From NCBI RefSeq assembly GCF_016278365.1, contig NZ_JADQBZ010000008.1, positions 248,001-312,000 on the forward strand: a stretch of DNA of 64,000 nt, read 5' to 3'. This document shows positions 17,219-24,735 of this stretch, one piece after another (the stretch's first letter is position 1; the number at the start of each line of letters is the position of its first letter). The position numbers were made by a program, and so were the translations under genes. The notes under the pieces are model-generated. The model made no database searches, had not been told where the DNA came from, and saw nothing but the letters and a program-made list of their open reading frames with translations. The DNA is from Methanolobus sp. GTDB lineage: Archaea > Halobacteriota > Methanosarcinia > Methanosarcinales > Methanosarcinaceae.

Positions 17219-18355
17219 TCAGAAGTTTATTCTCTTTATATCACTTATCCGCTGGTCAAAGCAGGCGCCACAATTGCACGGCTCGTCAATGAGAGCTGTG
17301 ATATCCCTTGTCCTGTAGCGGATAAGGGGCATACACCTTCTCCGGAGGGTTGTGACAACAAGCTCTCCTTCCTCACCGGGAGGTAGCTGTTTCCCGGTTT
17401 TTGGGTCAATGACCTCAACCAGGAAATCCGGGTTGTTGAGATGGAAACCATCCTGCTCAGAGCATTCGATTGCATTGGCCAGCCCAAGTTCTGTCATGCC
17501 CCACTGCCTTAGGGTCTTGCAGCCCCATACGCTCTCTATATCCTCCCTCATGGAAGGTGTCAGGGGTTCGGATGAGCAGATTATGGTCTTTATTCCCATT
17601 TCTCCGGGCTTTATAAGCTCACGGACGGCCTTTGAGAGGTCATGCAGGAAGGATGATGTCCCAATGATAAGAGTCGTTCCTGACTCCCTCATGGTCCTTA
17701 ACTGATCGTCCGCATCCAGGGAATCATTAATTACCGACTTATAACCGGCAAGGGCACAGGCCTTACTGAGTACAAGACCGGGGTCCCAGGTGGCTGTTAT
17801 GGTGGGATACATTATCTGCAATGTATCTTCTTTAGAGTCCATTCCTGCCATTTTCAGGCCCGAGATGACCGAGTCGACAATTTCCAGCAGTTCGTCCTGG
17901 GTGTACGCCATTCTTTTGAGCATGTTGGTGGTGCCGGAACTCGTAAACTCCCTGGCTATCTCCTTTCTTGATACGCAAAGGAAATGATACGGATGCTCAG
18001 CCAACAATTGCTGCTCGGTCAGTGGCAGTTTCTCCAGGTCCTCATATCCGGTAATCTGAGAAGGGTCGATACCTGCTTTTTCGTAAATCTCTTTATAATA
18101 GGGACTATTCTCCAGTACATACGCCATCAATTGCCTGAACTTTATGAGCTTGTACTCATTGATGTAATTCCTGTCAAGTTCCCTCTGGCCAAAGAACTCT
18201 TTCAACTCCCGATTGTTCTTCACGTCATTCCTTATCTTGGCCAGACCCCATTGTTCAAGAGGATTCCCGGTCCCGCCTTCTATTTTCCGGGACTCCAGTC
18301 TCCTTTTTGCTATATTCATCCGAACAGCAGTATTGATCTTTGCAGAAAGACTCAT
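17219..18355 (-). CDS. truncated adenylate-forming (PaaK/DVU_1553-like) ligase
   Basis: 378 residues. It resembles phenylacetate-CoA-ligase-type enzymes: MAYVLENSPYYKEIYEKAGI, the ATP loop TSSGTTNML, IICSSEPLTP, LRQWGMTELGLA and LIRYRTRDITALI. It stops at CNCGACFDQRISDIKRINF, just where family members enter the C-terminal lid domain with its catalytic lysine. That domain of roughly 50-100 residues is missing, and no matching sequence continues downstream. It may only adenylate a carboxylate, or rely on another protein for transfer. Operon position is between TrsM-like and TrsS-like genes. Confidence 0.87.
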   Translation of the reverse strand: MSLSAKINTAVRMNIAKRRLESRKIEGGTGNPLEQWGLAKIRNDVKNNRELKEFFGQRELDRNYINEYKLIKFRQLMAYVLENSPYYKEIYEKAGIDPSQITGYEDLEKLPLTEQQLLAEHPYHFLCVSRKEIAREFTSSGTTNMLKRMAYTQDELLEIVDSVISGLKMAGMDSKEDTLQIMYPTITATWDPGLVLSKACALAGYKSVINDSLDADDQLRTMRESGTTLIIGTSSFLHDLSKAVRELIKPGEMGIKTIICSSEPLTPSMREDIESVWGCKTLRQWGMTELGLANAIECSEQDGFHLNNPDFLVEVIDPKTGKQLPPGEEGELVVTTLRRRCMPLIRYRTRDITALIDEPCNCGACFDQRISDIKRINF

Positions 18356-18394
18356 TTTACGCCTCCTGTTTTCCTCATAAAAGAAAAATAAAGA

Positions 18395-19837
18395 TTAAGT
18401 GGCATTCCTGTAAAGGAACTTGCCGTCACAATCGGTCATATTGTAGTTGCAGAAGGGAACAAACCTTCCATCACGTGTCACCACATGTATGCAGCAGTTC
18501 TCCACTCTTTCTTTCTCGTATGACCAGACGTCCTGGAATGCCATTGTTGAGATGGTTAAATAGCTGTTCCTGCTCATCTCGATAAAGTCCGCCCATCCTC
18601 CGCCCAGGCGGGAGTTCTTTGGAAGGATATCAGTGATAGGCTTTTCACAGCATGAGCCTTTCACGGTCAGCTGGCTTAGAGGCTTCTCGCAGCATGAGCT
18701 CTTAATAAGCAGATCACCGCATGAGGATTTCTGAGCATCCTTCTCAGAACCTCTCCACCTGCCCATGATAGACTTCTTTGTTTTGCTTGCCACATCAGAA
18801 GCGGATTTGAGTGCTCCCAGTGAGACATTGGTCAGTGGCAGGAAGCCATTGCTGTCGATGACTGTCAGGCAGGTTGCTCCGCAATGGGCATGAGGCATCA
18901 GTGAAGGTGTGAAATTCTCAACCTTCAGCTGGCCCCTGGTCTGCTTCTCGATCTCCCGGAGAAGTTCCAGAATGGTGATCCTTCCTTCACGACCTGAAGG
19001 TGCACGGCCGGAATAGAATACAGGCTGGAAGTGCACGCCTCTTACGGTCGGAACCCTGCTGCCTGCAAACTCTATGATCCTGCCGACTTCGTGCAGGTTA
19101 TAGTTCTTAGCCACAAGGGGCACAAGAACGACGCCGATGCCGGCCTTCTCGCATCTGTTGATGACCTCGGACTTTATGTCAAAGAGCTTCTTTCCGGTCC
19201 TTTTCATATAAATATCATCTGATACGCCATCAAATCCAAGATAGATAGCATCTATACCTGCTGAGGCGATCTTATCAAAATAATCCTGGTCGCTGGCGAT
19301 TCTGCGACCATTGGTATTCAATTCTATGTGGTTGATGCCTACTTCCTTTCCCATCCTTATTATCTCAGGCAGGTCGTCCCTCATAGTGGGTTCTCCTCCT
19401 GATATCTGTATGCAGGTTGGTTCGTTCTGGCATTTCTTCACGGTTTCGAACATGAACCTTATTGTTTCCATATCGGGATCAAGGCTCTTATCCATTGAAG
19501 AGCTGGCAAAACAATAAGCGCACCCCATGTCGCACCTGTCAGTTACTTCCACAACTGCCAGGCAGGTATCCTGTTTATGAGAGGGACAGAGGCCGCAGTC
19601 GAAGGGGCAGCCTTTTTCTACATCAGTTAAGGATGCCCTGGCACGTGACCTATTAACCTCGAAACATTCCTCCATTTGTCGGTAGTGACCTATATCTTCA
19701 GATATAAGGGTTGTAAAACTACCATGGTCAGGGCACTCCTTCTTTATGTAGACTTGTCCGTTCTCTGCATACTTGATGCCGCCTATTTTTCCAAGGCATT
19801 CCGGACAAAGGCTTTCTACTGTGCTTATCGGTTCCAT
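18395..19837 (-). CDS. TrsS-like radical SAM protein with Cys-rich insertion
   Basis: 480 residues. The N-terminal cysteines (CPECLGKI 11-14, CPDHG 35, CPFDCGLCPSHKQDTC 77-92) resemble those of MJ0619/Tes-type radical SAM proteins. The radical-SAM motif is C102-x3-C106-x2-C109 (CDMGCAYC), followed by QISGGEPTMRDDLPEI and LNTNGRRIA. Residues 370-402 hold an insertion with one SSCGD and two SCCEKP motifs. The C-terminus (CCIHVV, PFCNYNMTDCDG) adds more cysteines. I recall the family name TrsS from a conserved cluster with TrsM and a DVU_1557 redox protein, all of which are present here. Catalysis is unknown. Confidence 0.87.
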   Translation of the reverse strand: MEPISTVESLCPECLGKIGGIKYAENGQVYIKKECPDHGSFTTLISEDIGHYRQMEECFEVNRSRARASLTDVEKGCPFDCGLCPSHKQDTCLAVVEVTDRCDMGCAYCFASSSMDKSLDPDMETIRFMFETVKKCQNEPTCIQISGGEPTMRDDLPEIIRMGKEVGINHIELNTNGRRIASDQDYFDKIASAGIDAIYLGFDGVSDDIYMKRTGKKLFDIKSEVINRCEKAGIGVVLVPLVAKNYNLHEVGRIIEFAGSRVPTVRGVHFQPVFYSGRAPSGREGRITILELLREIEKQTRGQLKVENFTPSLMPHAHCGATCLTVIDSNGFLPLTNVSLGALKSASDVASKTKKSIMGRWRGSEKDAQKSSCGDLLIKSSCCEKPLSQLTVKGSCCEKPITDILPKNSRLGGGWADFIEMSRNSYLTISTMAFQDVWSYEKERVENCCIHVVTRDGRFVPFCNYNMTDCDGKFLYRNAT

Positions 19838-19898
19838 CTGTTCCCTCTCTGGTTGGTTGTGTAATCTACCTGAGAATCCTTCTGATCCTCAGATAATT

Positions 19899-20360
19899 TT
19901 AAGCTCTCTTTTCTTCAAGAATCGCTTCTGCTGTTTTGAGTGTTGACTTTGCCATGCCTGCTGATACATACATTTCGCCGCATTTAGCACAGACAAGACC
20001 GGGGCCGGGCCTGGTGACTCCCAGGTAGCTCATGTCAACGTTTCTCTCCAGTGCAACCTCTCCACACTTTGCACATATCCAGTCGCTTGCGTCATCATAT
20101 TCCACAGGCTTGATCTCTCCTCCGGTAATACCGAGGATGTTCATTTTGTGGGTGTAGACATCAAGCAGTTCAGATGCAGAGTAGACAGCGTAGATGGTTA
20201 GATTCTCAGACGCACCCTTTGCAATACAGGTGTTCCCGTCCTTTGACTTGAGTTTTTGCCCGCTGGATTCCGAATTCTTGATAATATCCAGGATCTCCTC
20301 TTTCCTCACGCCGTTGTCCTTCAATAAATTGTCCGCTTGTTCAGTTATCTTTATATCCAT
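19899..20360 (-). CDS. DVU_1557-like zinc/redox protein
   Basis: 153 residues. The C-terminal half has two CxxCG pairs, WICAKCGEVAL and LVCAKCGEMYV, and ends KSTLKTAEAILEEKR, the pattern I recall for the DVU_1557 redox family. The N-terminal half (about 1-85) resembles no domain I know and has a single Cys. It lies directly after the UroD-fold gene (44-bp gap) and before TrsS-like. A rubredoxin-like electron carrier or zinc protein for the neighbouring radical SAM enzymes is an inference. Confidence 0.75.
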   Translation of the reverse strand: MDIKITEQADNLLKDNGVRKEEILDIIKNSESSGQKLKSKDGNTCIAKGASENLTIYAVYSASELLDVYTHKMNILGITGGEIKPVEYDDASDWICAKCGEVALERNVDMSYLGVTRPGPGLVCAKCGEMYVSAGMAKSTLKTAEAILEEKRA

Positions 20361-20404
20361 AAGAAACCCTCATTATTTTATACTGTTATTATTCATCCCC
20401 TGTT

Positions 20405-21517
20405 TCAGAACTTCTCATACTTTCCGAAATCCTTGGCAGCTCTTACCAGTGCGTGGACGTTAACAGGTGGTGCGTTGGTCGGACATTCGCATGCAGTTCC
20501 CAGGATGAATCCTCTCGGACTGTCCTTACCGGCGATTACCTGTTCCTTGGCCTGTGCATAGACCTGTGCAGGTGTACCGCGGTCAATCAGCTTTGTATCA
20601 ACAGTTCCGAAGCAGGTGCACCGGTCTCCGAAGTTCTCTACAAGCTTTGATGTTGGGAATATGTTCTGTCCGTCGTATCCTATCTGGACAATGGTGAAGG
20701 GGCTCATTGGTGCATCCTTCCACAGATCGAAATCATCGGTGTGGTTACCACAGAGATGGTAATAGACACCAGGACCTGCGCCTGCATTGAGGACTTTCCT
20801 GACAGCTCTGGATACCGGCTGGTAACTGAACCTCTTGATCTGCTCCCTGTCCATGAGGTCACCACTTGCTATTACTGAGCCGGTGATCATGACGTTGGCT
20901 CCATATCTTTCAGCAGTGGCCCTGCATGCATTGACCATGTGGTCTCCGGCCTTTACACAAAGCTTGTCAACAAGTTCAGGCTCTGTGATCATCCACATGA
21001 AGACATCTTCGATGGAAGCCCAGTTAGTAGCCACTTCCATGGTACCACCCAGCTGGGTGATCGGGGCGAACATCTGTGGGTATTCGTTCTTTACTGTGTC
21101 GAGCGCTTTGTAGTGTGTTGTGAGTGTCGGGCCTTTCACAAGGTCCTCTGTGCTTAGCACTTCAAAGTTATCGACATCTTCAGCGGTCTTTATCGGACGG
21201 TTTGTGATGCCTGGAGGAGCGTTGGTCTGGATCTTTATTTCAGCTCCATAGTCGGCTCCCCAGTAATCCGCATACAGGTAGTGACCAACCGGAGTGACAT
21301 CATAGAGTTCACAGGCGCCACATACCATTCTTACTGCTTCATCAGGATTTGAATAGAAATATCCTGCGTTCTTTCTGTACAGAGTAGCTGCGTGTGACAG
21401 AATGATGGGGTCCACGATAACTCTATCCGATGGCTTGTCCACCCACGGTGTCGTCCATAAGCTTCCTGCCTTTCCTAGCCAATCTGAATCTATTGGGATA
21501 TAATCTTGTGCTGGCAT
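20405..21517 (-). CDS. UroD-fold cobalamin methyltransferase
   Basis: 370 residues, uroporphyrinogen-decarboxylase/MtaA superfamily. The thiol-activating zinc triad is present: H254 and C256 in YYHLCGN, then C343/C345 in [22 protein letters not shown] and GYDGQNIFP are other landmarks. It is only distantly similar to the MT2 at 7579. It therefore could be the substrate-specific MT1 or a second MT2. It is first in the nine-gene operon and has the shared promoter (21675-21841). ATG 21517 is preceded by GGTGATAAAG. True heme uroporphyrinogen decarboxylase is ruled out by the zinc motif and context. Confidence 0.85.
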   Translation of the reverse strand: MPAQDYIPIDSDWLGKAGSLWTTPWVDKPSDRVIVDPIILSHAATLYRKNAGYFYSNPDEAVRMVCGACELYDVTPVGHYLYADYWGADYGAEIKIQTNAPPGITNRPIKTAEDVDNFEVLSTEDLVKGPTLTTHYKALDTVKNEYPQMFAPITQLGGTMEVATNWASIEDVFMWMITEPELVDKLCVKAGDHMVNACRATAERYGANVMITGSVIASGDLMDREQIKRFSYQPVSRAVRKVLNAGAGPGVYYHLCGNHTDDFDLWKDAPMSPFTIVQIGYDGQNIFPTSKLVENFGDRCTCFGTVDTKLIDRGTPAQVYAQAKEQVIAGKDSPRGFILGTACECPTNAPPVNVHALVRAAKDFGKYEKF

Positions 21518-21674
21518 ACTTTATCACCAATCTTTTGTTGTTACGGGTTAGGGAATGGTGAAAATAGTAAACTTTTTCCATCCATAACCACCAATTTGAA
21601 ATCAAATCTTTTTACAGTCAATCATGCAAATTATGAATTTGTCATTATTGACAATAATTGGTATCTGGACGTAG

Positions 21675-21841
21675 ATATATATAATAACTCATGGTAATTA
21701 GTCAATGCCATTATTATTATCAATTGCATGTTCAAGGTTTGAATTGTAGTTTTTGCCGAGAGCATATTCTTAAACTAAAGCAGTCAGGAAAACCCCGGCA
21801 GGAAAAAAATTAACACCTTCGATAATATCGAGACCATGAAT
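21675..21841 (-). promoter_or_regulatory. promoter of the nine-gene operon, shared 166-bp type
   Basis: On the minus strand it starts with ATTCATG (21841-21835), four bases, CGATATTATCG (21830-21820), then CCTGCCGGGG, AGAATATGC, ATTGATAATAAT and AATTACCATGAG, and ends with TTATTATATATA (21687-21676). It is of the same length as 6307-6473, and long runs of bases are identical. Leader length to 21517 would be about 130 bases. The adjoining 21842-22019 is the 3' region of the Msr gene; T-rich tracts near 21885-21915 on the minus strand probably end that transcript. Confidence 0.8.
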
Positions 21842-22019
21842 GATACAGATACAGTATATATTTATTACAAAACAAAATGCACATAAAAGAAAAACAGAGG
21901 AACAGAAAAATAATGTCTTTGCAGTACCCTTCGAATACCTGTACGAATTTGCACACACTTTTAGGATGAATCCCTTGCAAAGTTCTTATTGATATCTTAA
22001 AAATGGAATCCCGAATATC

Positions 22020-22802
22020 TCATTTGACTTTTTCAGCTATTTGTTTATATTGCTCAAAAAGGTCCATTCCCCAATGGCGTGCAGGATCTTCAAAACTGAT
22101 GACCTTTTTGTGATCGAATATTCCCTGCTTATTAAAGAATGCGATAAGCATAAGGTCATCTGTTATTGACAGAGCACCTAAACGAACAGTATTATCGTCG
22201 CATATGAACATATTGGAACTGGGAGAATCCATCATTGCTTCATACTGCTCTGTGTACTCTTCTTTTAACCGGGTATATACGGATCTTGTCAATATCAGGT
22301 CAAATTCCACTTCTTTTTTCGCAAGTTCGGCATAATTCATGGGGCAACTCGGACAGAAATAAGAATAGAATGTCGATGCCTTCGTGGATTGCTTCAGACT
22401 AAGACATAACTGCTTAGGAGGCTCAAAAAGGTGGTTGAGATCAGGCTGATACACCATTATTTGCCCAAGATCGCCAATCCTGTCAAGCAAGGGATCAGGT
22501 ATAGCACTCATATCCCTGCTTTCCCAGTACTCTTTATTCTCCTCAAGGACATTCAGCGCTTCCATCAGGGGCTTTATCTTTCGTAGTATGATCTTCCCGA
22601 TGTAGGTCAGACTGTATTCATCAGATGTCTGTTCAATGAGACCCTGCTCAAGAAGGATTTTCATCTGGGCCATTATTGCACTGGTCGTTCCTGTAAGGGA
22701 ATCCTTTATCTCATCTATAGTGGCTGGCCGCTCCATTAACATAAGGAGAGTGTTTTTCCTTTTTTCAGAAAGAAACACTGTACTTATCAGTTCTGTTTTC
22801 AT
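22020..22802 (-). CDS. Msr-type winged-helix regulator (DUF1724), copy 2
   Basis: 260 residues, the same length as the copy at 1118-1900 and colinear with it; the first 60 residues are nearly identical. The winged helix (residues 1-75) and DUF1724 domain are intact, and the CPTCP pair is CPSCP here. It lies directly upstream of the nine-gene operon on the same strand. The upstream 560 bp carry an AT-rich box (GATTTAAATAAC near 23030) and the palindrome TGATTTATCA (22948-22957), which could be an autoregulatory site. ATG 22802 has AGAGGC upstream. Confidence 0.87.
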   Translation of the reverse strand: MKTELISTVFLSEKRKNTLLMLMERPATIDEIKDSLTGTTSAIMAQMKILLEQGLIEQTSDEYSLTYIGKIILRKIKPLMEALNVLEENKEYWESRDMSAIPDPLLDRIGDLGQIMVYQPDLNHLFEPPKQLCLSLKQSTKASTFYSYFCPSCPMNYAELAKKEVEFDLILTRSVYTRLKEEYTEQYEAMMDSPSSNMFICDDNTVRLGALSITDDLMLIAFFNKQGIFDHKKVISFEDPARHWGMDLFEQYKQIAEKVK

Positions 22803-23362
22803 TATTGCCTCTTGAGTCGTGATCCGCAGTGATCATCTAAAACACGGTACTTGTTTTGCACATTGCCAGAGTTACCGTTTCATCAAATGTATGCCTGCCT
22901 CCCAAGTGATCATGTGACAGATATCCAAATTGAGAACTATCAACAATTGATTTATCAATAATTGATCTTATTCCTTTTTTCACGCCGTTAACTCTCATTT
23001 TGCTTCAATTTACTGTGAGTTATTTAAATCTACAACATTAAGCAGACATAACCATAAGTAGACATCTACCTTATAATTAGTTAGTCTTATCGTCGATGAA
23101 TCATGACTGATATAAGGTCATTCCGGGATGCTTATAACATTTACTGTCTCAAGCACTAACCAGTGAACTTAGTTTGAACTGCTTCTTAGTTTTCATTGGC
23201 AGTTAAATCCTATTCAGTCATGTTACGGATATATTAGAAATATGTACATATAGGATATTTAAAAATGTATCGTTGGCCTTTTAAGAGGCGTGTATGTAAT
23301 CCTTAGAACAGGGGAAGTAAATTAGCAGGTATAGATTGTTAAATTCCAGAAAATATTGTAGG
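22803..23362. other. gene-free 560-bp region upstream of the second Msr gene
   Basis: No open frame with codon structure is visible on either strand. It holds the candidate Msr palindrome (22948-22957), an AT-rich promoter-like box near 23030 on the minus strand, and the downstream flank of the tRNA gene at 23363. I see no repeat or insertion-sequence end. Confidence 0.5.
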
Positions 23363-23437
23363 TGCTCCGATCGGGATTCGAACCCGAGTCTTCGGCTCGA
23401 AAGGCCGGAATGATTGGCCGGACTACACTATCGGAGC
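23363..23437 (-). tRNA. tRNA-Glu (TTC)
   Basis: 75 bases. The 7-bp acceptor stem GCTCCGA/TCGGAGC is perfect and A is the discriminator. The anticodon loop CTTTCGA gives TTC (Glu). The T arm is TCGGG-TTCGAAT-CCCGA, fully paired. The D arm begins GTGTAGTCCGG, typical of archaeal tRNA-Glu. The first pair of the anticodon stem is C-A (CCGGC against GCCGA), an odd mismatch. CCA is not encoded. Confidence 0.95.
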
Positions 23438-23504
23438 ACGTCGATTTCGCTCTAGATGAGCGACTCCAACATAGTACATATCAGTATTAAAGCTTTCGCC
23501 CGGA

Positions 23505-23855
23505 TCAGTATATTTCTTCCTGTTCTTCACCTTTTTCAAGATTCATTACCCAGAATGTGAGCTTTTCACAGCTTTCCGGCTGGCATGCATCCCTGCAGCC
23601 TGCGCAGGGGGAGAATACCTCCCCTGCCATGAGTAACTCAAAAACCGGCTTCTTCTCCTCTTTCACTTTCAGGAGATATGTCCTGGCACCATTGGACACG
23701 GCCTGCTCACGGATAATGAGCTCGTCCTCCAGAAGCTTGGAAATAACCCTGGAACATTTACGGCTGTCGATATCCAGCATTTTCCATAGTTGATTCTGAA
23801 AAACGCCACCCTCCTGAGAGCGAATGACATTGAGAGCAGTTTCTTCAATACTCAT
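23505..23855 (-). CDS. winged-helix regulator with C-terminal cysteine cluster
   Basis: 116 residues. Residues 1-65 resemble a MarR/Lrp-type winged helix (VIRSQEGGVFQNQLWKMLDIDSRKCSRVISKLLEDELIIRE). A wing-like GARTYLLKV follows. The C-terminal part has CAGCRDACQPESCEKL, a C-x2-C-x3-C-x4-C cluster that could bind an Fe-S centre or zinc. Similar small proteins are common in Methanosarcinales; the target is unknown. It lies 36 bp upstream of the Lsm gene on the same strand. Confidence 0.8.
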   Translation of the reverse strand: MSIEETALNVIRSQEGGVFQNQLWKMLDIDSRKCSRVISKLLEDELIIREQAVSNGARTYLLKVKEEKKPVFELLMAGEVFSPCAGCRDACQPESCEKLTFWVMNLEKGEEQEEIY

Positions 23856-23891
23856 ATCAATTTACCAATACAGTATTAATTAATTTTATAA

Positions 23892-24116
23892 TTAGTCTTC
23901 CATTGGAATGACAAGAATTATATTGTTTCCACGAAGGACAACGGAACCTAGAGACCTTAGACGCTCACCATTTGCTATTTCAATGGTATCGACAAGATGG
24001 AGGTTCATGTAATCATCTGCACTGCTAAGGGTTCCTTCAAGCAGGTGAAGGTCACCTTTCATCTCAACCTGGATTTTCGATCCAATCAATTTCTGGACTT
24101 TCTTATTAGGGAACAA
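23892..24116 (-). CDS. Sm-like (Lsm) RNA-binding protein
   Basis: 74 residues with the full Sm fold: Sm1 ([28 protein letters not shown]) and Sm2 (IILVIPM, preceded by VVLRGNN). Archaeal Lsm proteins form heptameric rings that bind U-rich RNA. The residues for uridine binding (DDYMNL and RGNN) are present. The start at 24116 is the family N-terminus. Confidence 0.95.
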   Translation of the reverse strand: MFPNKKVQKLIGSKIQVEMKGDLHLLEGTLSSADDYMNLHLVDTIEIANGERLRSLGSVVLRGNNIILVIPMED

Positions 24117-24255
24117 AATTAATCCTCACATCATTTTAAAACAACATTAGAGCCTTTCCGGTTATAGGCTAATACAATAATACAATCTAATATTTATTAC
24201 TGGCGATTTGACCTATACTATACAATTGACAGGAACTGCCCATACCCCGGAACAT

Positions 24256-24630
24256 CTACATATACCCCTGAATCTCAGTAGTAGCTTGCTGTGTTTCAGC
24301 GTCATCCTTCTTATTCATATTCTCATGTGGTCTCCTTATTGGGCCAAACATTTTCTCATAGTCCTGGATATGCTGATTAAGCCACCTTGCAAGCTCCATG
24401 GCGGCCAATGGGGAAAGTATTACCTCCGTTTCAAGCCTCCTCTGGATCACCTGTTCCTCAGATGCCTTATCAGCAGGCAGAGGAGTATCATTATAGAAGC
24501 CGATCCTGAAATCGTACGGACTGTGCCCACCCACAGCTCCGATAGAGTAGACCTGTTTAAAATCATCCGGTTTGAACAGTTCTATCCTTACTTTCCTTTT
24601 TCCTCGTATCCCTTCTGATTTTTCACTCAT
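24256..24630 (-). CDS. DUF3467-type small protein
   Basis: 124 residues. The core has VYSIGAVGGHSPYDFRIGFYND and VILSPLAAMELARWLNQHIQDYEKMFG, which match the DUF3467 pattern (phenylalanine-rich beta part, then a helical LSP segment). The C-terminal 25 residues are polar and probably disordered. Function unknown; the family is widespread in archaea and bacteria. It lies between the Lsm gene and the helicase gene, all on the minus strand. Confidence 0.8.
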   Translation of the reverse strand: MSEKSEGIRGKRKVRIELFKPDDFKQVYSIGAVGGHSPYDFRIGFYNDTPLPADKASEEQVIQRRLETEVILSPLAAMELARWLNQHIQDYEKMFGPIRRPHENMNKKDDAETQQATTEIQGYM

Positions 24631-24735
24631 ATTAATGTTTCCTTGCAGACGGGCTTATGCCATCTGTCATATCATATCTGTTGGCATCATTATAATACAT
24701 TATGATAACACACTGCTTATGATGAACATGCACAG

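Noticed and set aside
18395-19837. Selenocysteine in the TrsS-like protein
   Set aside because: The frame has no in-frame TGA, and cysteines occupy the Cys-rich C-terminus, so the cysteine version is encoded.
20405-21517. Heme-biosynthetic uroporphyrinogen decarboxylase
   Set aside because: The H-x-C plus C zinc motif and the methyl-transfer promoter fit the methyltransferase branch of the fold.
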